Positions 16,547 through 26,502 of a stretch of 64,000 bases of DNA are shown here, one piece after another (within the stretch, counting starts at the first letter, position 1; each line of letters opens with the position of its first letter). The DNA lies in assembly GCF_000730665.1 (NCBI RefSeq), contig NZ_BBIV01000012.1, forward strand, positions 62,001 through 126,000, in the 5' to 3' direction. The position numbers were made by a program, and so were the translations under genes. This DNA is from Pseudomonas plecoglossicida NBRC 103162 = DSM 15088. Lineage in GTDB: Bacteria; Pseudomonadota; Gammaproteobacteria; Pseudomonadales; Pseudomonadaceae. The notes beneath the pieces are model-generated. The model worked only from the letters and a program-made list of their open reading frames with translations, had not been told where the DNA came from and made no database searches.

Positions 16547-19051
16547 ATGCCTGCTGATTCGATTTTCAACGGAGTGACCGTGCCCCACGATCAACCCCAG
16601 GCCCTCGCCGAACTGACCCCGCCCGCCCAATTACCTTGGTTTCGCCGCCTCGCTGCCCGCCTGTTGGGCCGTGGTTTGACCCGCCTGCAGGCACAACACC
16701 GTGAGTCGTGGTTTCTCGGCCATGCCAACGGACAGCGCAGCGGTCATGCCGAAGGCCTGCGCGAAGGCTTCGAACAGGGGCGGGCAGAGGGATACGAGGC
16801 GGGCCGCCAGGTGCTGGTGATCCGTGATTCGCGCCCCGACAGCGCCGCCGTGCCGGGCCAGGACGACAACCTGTTCGATGACTGGCGGCTGCCACTGACG
16901 GCCGAACTGAAAAAGCGCTTCAAGGCCGACGTGGCCCAGCGCCTGCCCGCGCAAGCCCAGCCCAGCGCCGCGCAATGGAAGCTGATCTTCAGCGACACGC
17001 CGTCAGCCTGCGTGGTGGCTGGCGCGGGGGCGGGCAAGTCCACTTCGCTGGTGCTGCGCATCCTGTTGTTGCGCCACTACCTGGGCTTCGAGCTCGATGC
17101 CATGACCGTGGTCACCTTCACCCGCGAGTCGCGCAAGGATTTCATCAAACGCCTGGTGCAGGTGTTCGCGCTGTGGCAGCTCGACCTGCCACCGGCCCGC
17201 GCCCGCGAACTGGTGCGCACCTTCCATTCGCGCATTCTGCCGCTGGTGCGCAGTCTGCCTGGCTTCGGCCAGCTGCGCGCCTTCGAGACCCTGGGCAACG
17301 AAATGCCAGCTGGCCGCGAAGCGGAAGCCGACAGCAATCCGTTCGACTTGCGCCTCAACGATGCCCAACGTCAGCAACTCAACCTGTGCTACTTCGACCT
17401 GCTCGCAGGCAGCCCGCGCTTTGCCCAGATCGTCGCCACCTTGCGCCGTGAAGCTTTGCAGCTCAAGCCGCTGGACCCTGACCATCCCGACGTGCAGAAG
17501 CGTGTGCAGGTGACGCAACTGGCCGCCCAGCGCGACGAAGAGCTGTGCGACGTGATCGAAGACCTGTGGTTCGCCGCAGGCGCGTGGCCCATCAAGGGAA
17601 TCGAACCTTGCCGCGAAACGGTTGAGATCCGTGGCAGTCGCTTCCACGTCCATGGCCGGCTGGAAGGGCTGGATGCCTGGGTGGTGCTGGGCTTCGACCC
17701 GGCCGAAAGCGCCCAGTACCAGCGTCCTGGCGCGAAGCTCGCGGTACGTGCGGAATGGGCAGTCAAGCGCACCTTGCTCCAGGCATTCTGCGACAAGCCG
17801 CTGATCTGGCTCGACAACTATGCCATGGCCCGGCGATTGGCCGCGTCGCTGGCCGGCGATGCGGTGGCCGGCCCGGGCTTCGAGTACAAGGTCAAGGGTG
17901 AGCTGGCCCCGGCCCCGCTGCTCGATGCCTTTGTCGGTGCAGCCAACTTCATCGAGAACCTCGGGCTGGAAGTGAACACGGCCGTGGCGGCCATGAGCTT
18001 CCCGACGGGCGACAGCGATGCACTGTTCTTCGAGGCGCTGGCCTTGTACTGGCAAGCGCTGGAGTCGCACTTGCTGAACCAGTCACCTCCGGTGATGAGC
18101 TACAACCGCATGTTCGCCCTGTTCGGCGAGAACAACCCCGAGAACCTGCAACTGCTGCCCGACCCGCTGCTGCGGCCGCTGGCGCACTTGATGATCGATG
18201 AATTCCAGGACGTCTCGCCACAGATTGTCAGCTGGTTGCGCGCCAGCCTCCGGGAGATCCGCCGCCGTGGCCCGGCCATGCACACCGGGCGCCGTGCCCA
18301 GCATTCATCGTTGATGTGCGTAGGCGACGATTGGCAGTCGATCTACGGCTGGCGGGGCAGTTCGCCAAAGTACTTCATGGAGTTCACCAAGGCTTTCCCG
18401 TCACCGGCCAACACGCGGGTGATGCTGGTCGACAACTTCCGTTGCCAGCAGCAGGTGATCGACGCGGCCGAGCACCTGGTCAAGGGCGCGCCGGCCATTA
18501 CCGGCAAGAAGGCCCGGGCCGCGGGACCCGCGGCCGAGCTGCCAGGCTCGCCGGTCAAGGTGTTCGAGCGCGACGAGGCGGCGTTGGGGCAGACGCTGGT
18601 CGAGCATTACCAGCGCGGCGAGTCGGTGATGATGCTGTACCGCAAAGGTAGCGACAAAGCCCTGATGGACGAGCACCTGCAAACGGTATTGCACGCCGAG
18701 GCCGCGCTACCGGCCGAACAGCGGCGCCTGCGCCAGCTCACCTACCACAGCGCCAAGGGCCTGCAGGCCGATGCGGTGTTCATGCTCGGTGATTGCCAGT
18801 ACCTGACCAGTTCGCCGTACAAGAACCAGGTGTATCGCCAGGCCGGCCTTGGCCGCGCCGGCGATGCCCAGCCGTTCGACACGGCGCAGAAGGAGGAAGT
18901 GCAGCGCCTGGCCTATGTGGCGGTGACCCGGGCGGTCAGGCACTGCTACTGGCATGTGGAAGCGGCCAACGGCGACGCGGCGACGGCGCCGCGTGCCTCG
19001 AGCCAGGTAGATGGACGGCAGGCGTTCTTCGAAGACCTGCGCGGCCAGTAG
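16547..19051 (+). CDS. UvrD/Rep-like superfamily 1 helicase with glycine-rich N-terminal extension
   Basis: A superfamily 1A helicase of about 834 residues: Walker A AGAGAGKST, DEFQDVS (motif II), GDDWQSIYGWRGS (motif III), YHSAKGLQAD (motif V) and VAVTRAVRH (motif VI). It unwinds DNA 3' to 5' with ATP. The N-terminal 140 residues are extra; residues near 60-95 carry regularly spaced glycines (GHANGQRSGHAEGLREGFEQ and on), which look like a membrane or self-association helix. I chose ATG 16547 because GAGG stands 6 nt upstream; GTG 16580 has GGAG 5 nt upstream and is equally possible, and GTG 16529 is less likely. It is convergent with the NEL gene, only 6 bp apart. Confidence 0.87.
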   Translation: MPADSIFNGVTVPHDQPQALAELTPPAQLPWFRRLAARLLGRGLTRLQAQHRESWFLGHANGQRSGHAEGLREGFEQGRAEGYEAGRQVLVIRDSRPDSAAVPGQDDNLFDDWRLPLTAELKKRFKADVAQRLPAQAQPSAAQWKLIFSDTPSACVVAGAGAGKSTSLVLRILLLRHYLGFELDAMTVVTFTRESRKDFIKRLVQVFALWQLDLPPARARELVRTFHSRILPLVRSLPGFGQLRAFETLGNEMPAGREAEADSNPFDLRLNDAQRQQLNLCYFDLLAGSPRFAQIVATLRREALQLKPLDPDHPDVQKRVQVTQLAAQRDEELCDVIEDLWFAAGAWPIKGIEPCRETVEIRGSRFHVHGRLEGLDAWVVLGFDPAESAQYQRPGAKLAVRAEWAVKRTLLQAFCDKPLIWLDNYAMARRLAASLAGDAVAGPGFEYKVKGELAPAPLLDAFVGAANFIENLGLEVNTAVAAMSFPTGDSDALFFEALALYWQALESHLLNQSPPVMSYNRMFALFGENNPENLQLLPDPLLRPLAHLMIDEFQDVSPQIVSWLRASLREIRRRGPAMHTGRRAQHSSLMCVGDDWQSIYGWRGSSPKYFMEFTKAFPSPANTRVMLVDNFRCQQQVIDAAEHLVKGAPAITGKKARAAGPAAELPGSPVKVFERDEAALGQTLVEHYQRGESVMMLYRKGSDKALMDEHLQTVLHAEAALPAEQRRLRQLTYHSAKGLQADAVFMLGDCQYLTSSPYKNQVYRQAGLGRAGDAQPFDTAQKEEVQRLAYVAVTRAVRHCYWHVEAANGDAATAPRASSQVDGRQAFFEDLRGQ

Positions 19052-19057
19052 CGAGGT

Positions 19058-22000
19058 TCAGTCGTTCCAGTCCTGATCGCGGGTCAGCTGTTCGAACAAC
19101 GCCTGACGATCCTGATCGCGGCCGGCGTTCAGACGCCGGCTGGCCTGGTCGTAGGCTGCGCTTTCCAGGTCCATTCTGCGCAATTGGCCAGCATCATCCA
19201 GCGGCGCCTCGGGCATCACATCGGTGATTGCCTGCAAGACCGCCTGATCCAGCGACGTTAGCGCTTCGTTCTCTGCATCCAGGCAGTAGTCCAGGTACTG
19301 GATGCCCTGGTACCAGCGTTCGTCCAGGGCCATGAAGTGCTCGGCAAAGTGTTGGCTGAGGTAGCGCTGCCAGCTGGGTTGTCGGGCAATCCAGTCCCTG
19401 CGCCCGGCGGCCGTTTCGTCGAGCGCGAGGACCGCGTGTTCGACGTTGCTTGCCACCCGTCCTGAAATCATGGCTTCGGTGCGGTAGAGCATACCTTGGC
19501 TGGTTTCCGGAAAATCCAACCCCAGCGCCAACAATTGGCGCAACGCCAGGCGGATTTCGATCAGGTCCGTTCCGCCCTGCAGAAGGTCATCGTCAGTGAG
19601 CCTGTCGAGTTCGTCCAGTGCCGGAACGGCCAGGTCCGTAGGCTGCGCCTCGGGGGGAAGTCGTTCCAGTTCCAGCAGACGAGCTTGGCGTGCCAGGCGG
19701 GCGAGTTGAATCCGCTCGCCCAGTGCATTGACCATTTCGCGGCGATAGAGCTTCCTGAAGAAATTGAACAGGTAGGCGGGGCGGTCGGCTTCTTCGGCAA
19801 GCTCCCTGAAGGCCAGTGCTTCGAGTTCGAGGGCGCTGAAGCCATCGGTCCCGGCGTCGCCGCAGGTTGGCGGATAATCTTGCGCGACGGTGTCCAGATG
19901 CGTACGCAGCTCCTCATCTCGACCGGCCTGCTCAAGCAGTTGCCAGACTTGGTCAGTCAACTCGGGCAGATTGTTCTGGGCCTGCGCCGAACCTGCGACG
20001 CGTTCGACCACGTCGCGTAGATGGCGATTGGCATCCCCTTCGAACAGTTCGTTCCAGAGCGCGCGCTGTTCATCGTTGGCATGCTGCGGCCAGAAATCTT
20101 CGGCAGCGGCCGCCAGCTCGTTTTCGCTGTCGATGACGACCCCCGTGGCACCTAGCCTGCGATTGCTCTGTGCATCCAGGTCATTGGCAGTGAAGTCCCA
20201 ATGGCCATTGTCTTGTCCTGAGCGTACGGCCTCGGCGAAGGGGCTGGTGAGAATCGGCTCGAGGTCCACCAGCTCGGCAATGGGGTTGTAGCTCAGGCTC
20301 AGGTAGCGCAACTGCAGGTCAGCTTGCGTCATCAGCGCCGTGAGCCCGCGTGGCCAGGTCCGCAGCAGGCAGTTGCGCAGGCGAAGGTTGGCCAGGCGGG
20401 TCAGGCCGGTCAGGTCGGGTGCGTGCTGCAGGGGGTTGTTGGTCAGGCGCAGGTCGCGCAGGCGGGTCAGGTTGGAGAAGCGTGCTGCCAAGGCTGGGGT
20501 CAGGGCAATGTCGTTATTTTCCAGGTCAAGGCGCTCCAGGGGCAACTGTATGATGGTCTGTAGATCTGCATCGGAAATCTGCAGCCTGTTGAGGCGCAAG
20601 CTCAACCGCCGCAGGCGGGTCAGGCCAGCCAGGCGCTGGCGCATGCTCTCGGTCAGGGCGCCTAGCTGGTTGTTGCCCAGTTCCAGCGCTTCCAGCTGGG
20701 GGGTGGAGGCGAGCGCATGAAACACCTCTTCGAAGTCCAGCTCAGGGCTTTGCGCCAGGCGAAGCGTGCGCAGTGAAGGGAAGCTCTGGAAGAAGTCCGC
20801 CGGGATGTGGCGGATGCCAAGGTTGCGGATGTTCACGGTGGTGATGTGATCGAATCGCGCGGACAACGACGGCAAGGATTCGATATCCAGCGCTTGCAGG
20901 GTCAGGGTGTCAGGCTCGTCCCGGCGCCAGGCGCTGTTGATCAGCTCGCGCAACACGCCACGTTCGGCGCGCTGGTCTTCGGGGCCTTGGTTCTGCCAAT
21001 CGCGCAGGCTGTTGTCGAGTGTGTCGCGTTGGATTTCCAGCGCACGGATCTGCCCAGCGACATCGCCGCGCTGGCGCAACTGGCCCAGCAAGGCATTACG
21101 CTCGTTTGCATTCAGGCCTGGATAGAGCGCGCGTAGCCGTCGATCAGCCGTGTTGGGCCAACGCAGACGACCGCTGAGCGGATAGCCAGGGCGCCCATCG
21201 GCCAGGCGCATCGGCGAACGATAGCCAGGCCTGATCGGCTGCTGGCCGATCAGCCTGGCCGCATGGGGTCGGTCGGCAGCAGCGATCTCGAAGCGTTGCA
21301 GCGCATCGGCGTCGGGATGTTCGGTTTCAAGGGCTGCGTCCAATACCGCGCTATCGGTGTTGGCCAGCTCTGGCCGATAGAGCCCCAGCAGGGCCTTGTC
21401 CAGCCGGGCGTGAGCTTGCAGCGCCCGGGCCTCCTCGGCAACGCGCAGGGGCACTCGGCCATTGCCCAGGTGCAAGCGTTCGCTGGCGCTGGTCCTGGCC
21501 ATGATCTGCGCGATGGCTCGGTGGGGCACGCTGGGAAACTGCGCGGCGATGACCTGGGCTTTCTCGGACCGGACGGTGGCATGACGGGTGTACAGCCGAT
21601 CGAACAGCGTTTCGCGTTCGGTTTCAAGGTGCCGTGCAAGCTTTTCGCTCAACGCCTTGGCCTGATCGGCCACATCGGTACCTTGAGGTAAAAGCCTGTC
21701 GATGGCGTCATCATCCAGTTGCGCCACGATCCGCTCACTGAGCTGGCCGTTCTCCAGTTCACTGCGGTTGATCTCGATCGCCACCGGGTGGGCTTGATCC
21801 ACCTGCCCGTAGAGCGTGCTTTCTCCCCAGCTTTCCGGCCCACGGTAGGCCTTGATCACGTACTGCTGCGGCCAGCCATCGAGCTCCGTCAGGCTAGGCA
21901 GCGCAAAGTTCTTGTAAGCTGCGAGCGCCTTGCCATGGCGCACCCGGTCGATGATGTCGTCTACCTGGCGGTTAGACCTCAAGCGGTCGATGACATCGGC

Positions 22001-23929
22001 CAGCAGCGCGGGGGGGCGTTGTGCGCCAACCTGGGCATGACGCAGTGTATCGCTGCGCTCGCCGGTGCATTTCATCGCTGCGTCCAGTTCTGTGTCATCG
22101 AGGCCGTCGCTGATCGGCCCCAGGCGCCGCAACAAACGGTGCTGGTCCCATTCAACAGGGTTTTCATGAACCGAGCGCCAGCTGCCTGCTTCGTTGTCCA
22201 CCAAGGCTGGTCGGTAGGCTTGTGGGTTTTGTGGGTGGTTTATCTGCCAGCGGCCGTCCTCTTGCACCTGTTCGTACAGTTCGCCATCCAGTCGCACGTA
22301 GTAGCGGCCATCCAACGCGTAGCGGCCCATAGAGTCGGGTTCAAGGTGCGGCGGAATCGAGGTGGTGTTCACATAGTCTTTCACGGAGCCGTTCCACAAC
22401 TGGTCTTTACCGTCCTTGACGATACTCTGCAGGCCATCGACGAATCCGGAGGCTTTCAGGGCCACCGCGCCTGCGCCTATCGCACCGACGACCGCGACGT
22501 TCAGCAACACCGATTCCAATTGCGCCAAGGCCTGTGCGTTATCGCCTTCCTCCCAGGCCGAGATGCCCTCGAAGACACTTTCCATGATTTGCGAGGCACC
22601 GAGGGTGAGCATGATCGGGTTCAGGCAAGGCACGAACATGGCCGCGACGTTGAGCACGGTCATGCCCAGTTCGAACCAGTGTTCCAGGTTGCGCAGGCGT
22701 ACGTTGGCGTCCACATCCGCTGTGGGGACTGCGATTCTTCGCGCATCGGCCTTGAGCCTGATCAGGTGATTCGACTCCAGGGACGCCCACGGACGGACAG
22801 GCAAGGCCTTTTCGATGACTTCAAGATGCGTCGAAGTGTCAGGTATCAGTGGCTTGTCGGGCGCTTCGTCGGCGTTGCTGAACAGTTGGCCCATGAGCGT
22901 GGTGTTCAGCTCGGCTTGCTGCGCCTGCAGGGCAAGGGCCACGAAGCGTGCGCGGTAGGCGGTGTCCAGCAATTGCGTGCTCAGGTGTTTGTAGGCATCG
23001 CCCAAGGAGGCGAACCCTCTGATCGGGTCTTCATCGACCGGGTTGTAGAGGAATACCGGGTCATGCTTGCCGTTGGTCTTTGGCGCGATGAACAGCAGTT
23101 CATGAATAGGTACGCCGAGCAGCAACAGCTGCCAGCAGCGCAGGGGCCGGCCCTCATAGGTCGTCGGAGCGTTGGCATCGTCTGCACATATCCCGTGCAG
23201 CGCCAACGATTGGGGGGCACTGAGCAGGCCCTTGCATGTGGCGATACGGACCTGGACGCGAAACTCATCGCGTCGTGCCTGGACAGCCAGGGCATGAAGC
23301 CGGTCTTTGTTTTCGCCTTCGAACACCGTGCCCAGGTGTTCCTGATAGCATTGGCCAAGGTCCAGTGTGCGGCACGCTTCGATGAAGCGAGGCAGCGTCA
23401 GGCCGGTGATTGGCATGATGTCCTGGCGGCTGCGCTGCAAGCGGCTGAACCGCGTGGTGTCGGTGGCGCCCTCGAAGTTGTGCAGGGCCGCTTCCAGCAG
23501 GCTGCGGTACTGCGGGGCGCCATCGGCCACGATCTCGTTCTGTTCCGAAGGTACCCCAGGGCCGCCCGGTAAACCTTCCGGTTGCTTGATCTTGGTCGCT
23601 TGATGCACGTACTGCGCTTGGCTGACCGGGGTGTCGAGTTTCAAGTGATCTTCGAGCAGCGGTGTGCAGTACTCGGTGATGCCTTGCAATGGTCTCAAGG
23701 CAGCCTGCAAGGCATTGCGGCTGTTGTCGCGTTTGGCGATGGCCCGCTGCAAGGTTTCGCGGGTGAGGCTATCGGCCTGGGTGTACCAAGGGTAGGCGAC
23801 ACCCTCTGCATCCAGGTAGTCCTTGCGCAGGCTCTGCACGATTCGGCTGGCGTGATCAGGGTGCAGGGCCTTGCTCCAGTCGGGCAGGGTACGGACCATC
23901 TGCGCATGGTGATAAGGCGTGTGGGTCAT
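19058..23929 (-). CDS. NEL-type E3 ubiquitin ligase with leucine-rich repeats (effector-like)
   Basis: A 1623-residue protein. The N-terminal 1000 residues resemble the dermonecrotic-toxin-like region found with NEL domains in Pseudomonas, with hydrophobic segments near 440-520 (MTVLNVAAMFVPCLNP, AVVGAIGAGAVAL). About nine leucine-rich repeats lie near 1010-1220 (LRTLRLAQSPELDF, LEALELGNNQL, LERLDLENNDI). A NEL domain follows, with the catalytic Cys-x-Asp motif as TCGD, C1356. NEL enzymes pass ubiquitin to host proteins, so this is a candidate secreted effector or toxin. No signal peptide is visible. ATG 23929 has GGAG 7 nt upstream; a farther in-frame start at 24019 lacks one. Confidence 0.9.
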   Translation of the reverse strand: MTHTPYHHAQMVRTLPDWSKALHPDHASRIVQSLRKDYLDAEGVAYPWYTQADSLTRETLQRAIAKRDNSRNALQAALRPLQGITEYCTPLLEDHLKLDTPVSQAQYVHQATKIKQPEGLPGGPGVPSEQNEIVADGAPQYRSLLEAALHNFEGATDTTRFSRLQRSRQDIMPITGLTLPRFIEACRTLDLGQCYQEHLGTVFEGENKDRLHALAVQARRDEFRVQVRIATCKGLLSAPQSLALHGICADDANAPTTYEGRPLRCWQLLLLGVPIHELLFIAPKTNGKHDPVFLYNPVDEDPIRGFASLGDAYKHLSTQLLDTAYRARFVALALQAQQAELNTTLMGQLFSNADEAPDKPLIPDTSTHLEVIEKALPVRPWASLESNHLIRLKADARRIAVPTADVDANVRLRNLEHWFELGMTVLNVAAMFVPCLNPIMLTLGASQIMESVFEGISAWEEGDNAQALAQLESVLLNVAVVGAIGAGAVALKASGFVDGLQSIVKDGKDQLWNGSVKDYVNTTSIPPHLEPDSMGRYALDGRYYVRLDGELYEQVQEDGRWQINHPQNPQAYRPALVDNEAGSWRSVHENPVEWDQHRLLRRLGPISDGLDDTELDAAMKCTGERSDTLRHAQVGAQRPPALLADVIDRLRSNRQVDDIIDRVRHGKALAAYKNFALPSLTELDGWPQQYVIKAYRGPESWGESTLYGQVDQAHPVAIEINRSELENGQLSERIVAQLDDDAIDRLLPQGTDVADQAKALSEKLARHLETERETLFDRLYTRHATVRSEKAQVIAAQFPSVPHRAIAQIMARTSASERLHLGNGRVPLRVAEEARALQAHARLDKALLGLYRPELANTDSAVLDAALETEHPDADALQRFEIAAADRPHAARLIGQQPIRPGYRSPMRLADGRPGYPLSGRLRWPNTADRRLRALYPGLNANERNALLGQLRQRGDVAGQIRALEIQRDTLDNSLRDWQNQGPEDQRAERGVLRELINSAWRRDEPDTLTLQALDIESLPSLSARFDHITTVNIRNLGIRHIPADFFQSFPSLRTLRLAQSPELDFEEVFHALASTPQLEALELGNNQLGALTESMRQRLAGLTRLRRLSLRLNRLQISDADLQTIIQLPLERLDLENNDIALTPALAARFSNLTRLRDLRLTNNPLQHAPDLTGLTRLANLRLRNCLLRTWPRGLTALMTQADLQLRYLSLSYNPIAELVDLEPILTSPFAEAVRSGQDNGHWDFTANDLDAQSNRRLGATGVVIDSENELAAAAEDFWPQHANDEQRALWNELFEGDANRHLRDVVERVAGSAQAQNNLPELTDQVWQLLEQAGRDEELRTHLDTVAQDYPPTCGDAGTDGFSALELEALAFRELAEEADRPAYLFNFFRKLYRREMVNALGERIQLARLARQARLLELERLPPEAQPTDLAVPALDELDRLTDDDLLQGGTDLIEIRLALRQLLALGLDFPETSQGMLYRTEAMISGRVASNVEHAVLALDETAAGRRDWIARQPSWQRYLSQHFAEHFMALDERWYQGIQYLDYCLDAENEALTSLDQAVLQAITDVMPEAPLDDAGQLRRMDLESAAYDQASRRLNAGRDQDRQALFEQLTRDQDWND

Positions 23930-24120
23930 GTTGGCGCTCCGGAGAAAGGAGCCGCTATGGGGCCGCAGACCATCAAGTGCCGTGCGGTATATAACTGCTC
24001 GCTGCGGTCGGTCACGCATATGTGGTTGTCGGCAAGGGGCCAGCGGCGTCCGCTCGGCTGGGTCATGGTTGGCTGCCGGCCTGACGAGTAGACGCCAGGC
24101 ACCAGTCAGGGAGAGAGAGC

Positions 24121-25047
24121 ATGCGTTCGCCGTTCAGTCCCAAGGATCATCTGCTGGATCTAGACGGTATCGAGATTGCCGTGCGTTGTTGGGGGCCGGA
24201 AGACGGCATCCCGGTGCTGGCCTTGCACGGCTGGCTGGACAACGCCGCGTCGTTCGAGCGCCTGGCACCAATGCTCGAAGGCTGCTTCGTGGTGGCGCCG
24301 GACCTGGTCGGCCATGGCCGTTCCGACCACCGCCGCCACGACAGCGGTTATTACCTCTGGGAGCATGCCGAGGACATGCTGGCGGTGGCAGACAGCCTGG
24401 GCCTTGGGCAGTTCCACGTGCTGGCCCACGGCATGGGCACCGGCATTGCCTCGCTGCTCGCCGCCATGACCAGTGGCATTGCCAGCATGATCTTCCTCGA
24501 CGGCATGGGCGCTCCTTTCACCGTCGCCGAGAACGACCGCGTGCACCATCTGGCCCGCGCCTATCGGCTCAAGCGCATGGTCCAGCGCAGCCAGTTGCAG
24601 GGCTTTGCCGAACCCGGGGGCTGTTGCTTCGACAACCTGGAAGCGGCCCTGGAACAGCGCCGCAAGCGCCTGGATGGCGAGCTCTCGGAAGATGCCGCGC
24701 GGCTGCTGGCCCTGCGCGATCTGTTGCAGGTGGGTGAGGGGTACTGCTGGCGGCATGACCCACGTCTGATCCTGCCCGAGCCGATGCCGCTGACCGAGCG
24801 CGAGGCCTGCGACCTGCTTCGGGAAATCCGCAGTCCGCTGTACCTGATGCTCGGCCGCCAAGGTGCATATGCCGAGGGTGCGTTCGAGAAGCGGCAACCA
24901 GCCTTGCCTGATCACGCCCGGGTTTCCTGGCACCCTGGGGGGCACCATCTGCATTTGGAGGCGCCGGAGCGCGCCCTGGCCGAGCAGATCCTGCGCATCC
25001 TGAGCCGCCACGATGGCGGGGTGCTGCAACGCCAGGTCAACGAGTAG
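24121..25047 (+). CDS. alpha/beta hydrolase-fold protein with nucleophile serine replaced by glycine
   Basis: A 308-residue alpha/beta hydrolase. The oxyanion region LALHGWLDN (34-42) and the strand VVAPDLVGHGRSD (57-69) are typical. The nucleophile elbow, normally GHSMG, reads AHGMG at 102-106, so the serine is G104. The C-terminal histidine segment PGGHHLHLE is kept. Without the serine it cannot act as a usual esterase, so it may be inactive, a binding protein or a non-hydrolytic enzyme. GGGAGAGAGAG lies just before the ATG. It is followed by a glyoxalase-fold gene and a second hydrolase on the same strand. Confidence 0.88.
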   Translation: MRSPFSPKDHLLDLDGIEIAVRCWGPEDGIPVLALHGWLDNAASFERLAPMLEGCFVVAPDLVGHGRSDHRRHDSGYYLWEHAEDMLAVADSLGLGQFHVLAHGMGTGIASLLAAMTSGIASMIFLDGMGAPFTVAENDRVHHLARAYRLKRMVQRSQLQGFAEPGGCCFDNLEAALEQRRKRLDGELSEDAARLLALRDLLQVGEGYCWRHDPRLILPEPMPLTEREACDLLREIRSPLYLMLGRQGAYAEGAFEKRQPALPDHARVSWHPGGHHLHLEAPERALAEQILRILSRHDGGVLQRQVNE

Positions 25048-25121
25048 CAGGATGGTCAGCGCGCCGCTTCCTGGGCTATGGTGGGCAACGCCATCGCGCC
25101 AGCGCCCCAAGGAGACCCGGC

Positions 25122-25541
25122 ATGCGACCGTTCACCCTCAAGCACATCGATCACCTGGTTCTGCGGGTCAGTGACCTGCAGCGCAGCGTGGCGTTCTACC
25201 GCGACCTGCTGGGCTGCACCGTCAGCCGGGAGCGCGAGGACTTGGGGATGGTCCACCTGGCGACCGGAACGGCCATGATCGACCTGGTGACGCTCGACGG
25301 CCCGCTGGGCCGTCCTGGTGGTGCGGCCCCAGGGGCCGAAGGGCGTAACCTGCATCATTTCTGCTTGCGCATCGAGCCGTTCGACGAGCCGGCGCTGACG
25401 GCCTACCTGCAGGCGGCCGGCGTGGTCGTGGAGCCAGCCGAGAAACGCTATGGCGCAGAGGGCGAGGGGCTGTCACTGTACTGCTTCGACCCCGATGGCA
25501 ATCAGGTCGAGCTCAAGGGCCCGGTGGGAGAGCAGGCATGA
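25122..25541 (+). CDS. VOC-family (glyoxalase/dioxygenase fold) protein
   Basis: A 139-residue vicinal-oxygen-chelate protein with two beta-alpha-beta-beta-beta modules. Metal ligands are visible as H in KHIDHLVLRV (residue 10 region), H in NLHHFCLRI and E in NQVELKGP. It resembles the lactoylglutathione-lyase-like/Virulence VOC group; the substrate is unknown. ATG 25122 has AAGGAG 8 nt upstream. Its stop overlaps the start of the next hydrolase (ATGA), so the two are translationally coupled. Confidence 0.87.
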   Translation: MRPFTLKHIDHLVLRVSDLQRSVAFYRDLLGCTVSREREDLGMVHLATGTAMIDLVTLDGPLGRPGGAAPGAEGRNLHHFCLRIEPFDEPALTAYLQAAGVVVEPAEKRYGAEGEGLSLYCFDPDGNQVELKGPVGEQA

Positions 25542-26317
25542 CAGACGTCACTGTGCGCGAGCACTGGGTCGACACCGTCGACGGCAGGATTTTCGTCCAG
25601 GACTGGCTGCCGCGTTCGGCCCAGGGGGTACCGATCATCCTGCTGCATGATTCGCTGGGCTGCGTTGCCCTGTGGCGTGATTTCCCCGCGCAGCTTGCTG
25701 CGGCCACCGGGCATCGGGTGATTGCCTATGATCGGTTGGGGTTCGGCCGTTCCGATGCGCACCCGGGCAAGTTGGCCAGGGGTTTCGTGGAAGCACAGGC
25801 GCAGGAGGAATTCACTGCGCTGTTGAATCAGCTCGGGGTCGACCGCTTCATTGTCTTCGGCCACAGCGTCGGCGGTGGCATGGCGGTAGCCTGTGCAGCC
25901 GAATTTGCCGGGCAGTGCCAGGCGCTGATCATCGAATCGGCCCAGGCCTTCGTCGAAGACCTTACCCTGCAGGGCATTCGCGAGGCCGATCGCCAGTTCG
26001 CCGTCCCGGGGCAACTGGAGCGCTTGTCGCGCTATCACGGGGACAAGGCCGAATGGGTCCTGCGGGCCTGGGTGGATACCTGGCTGTCGCCGGCATTCGC
26101 CGACTGGAATCTCGATGCCTTGCTGGCCAAGGTGCACTGCCCGATGCTCTGCCTGCACGGTGACCAGGATGAGTTCGGCTCGCTAGCGCATCCCCGGCGC
26201 TTCAGTGAGTTGGCTGCAGGCCCCGGCGTGATGCACGTGCTGGCCGGTTGCGGGCACGTGCCGCACCGGGAGCAGACCGCTGTGGTGCTGGCAGAGGTGC
26301 AGCGGTTTCTGGGGTGA
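25538..26317 (+). CDS. alpha/beta hydrolase with intact catalytic serine
   Basis: A 259-residue alpha/beta hydrolase. The nucleophile elbow GHSVGGG (residues 108-114) has its serine, the oxyanion region is LLHDSLGC, the acid is likely D210 in LHGDQDEFGS, and the histidine is in GCGHVPHRE. It probably cleaves an ester or a C-C bond of a small metabolite. The start overlaps the VOC gene by four bases. Together with 24121 and 25122 it forms a short operon where one hydrolase has lost and the other has kept the nucleophile. Confidence 0.9.
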   Translation: MTDVTVREHWVDTVDGRIFVQDWLPRSAQGVPIILLHDSLGCVALWRDFPAQLAAATGHRVIAYDRLGFGRSDAHPGKLARGFVEAQAQEEFTALLNQLGVDRFIVFGHSVGGGMAVACAAEFAGQCQALIIESAQAFVEDLTLQGIREADRQFAVPGQLERLSRYHGDKAEWVLRAWVDTWLSPAFADWNLDALLAKVHCPMLCLHGDQDEFGSLAHPRRFSELAAGPGVMHVLAGCGHVPHREQTAVVLAEVQRFLG

Positions 26318-26502
26318 TGGCATCCGTCGATGCTGGCAAGTGGATATCCCGCTAATCCCGATTATGCTTCAGGTACCTTGCTGCGATTCGAGGCGGCCCG
26401 CCTCGTCGTGCTTCGCGCGATGCAAGCCTTGGGGCCTGGGTGCGACGGTGAACTGGGTGTGAGGTACTCCGGCCTGCGATAACGACAAGACGGAGGCAAC
26501 CC

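Noticed and set aside
21719..23572. 617-codon plus-strand ORF
   Set aside because: Shadow of the NEL/LRR gene on the other strand; improbable composition.
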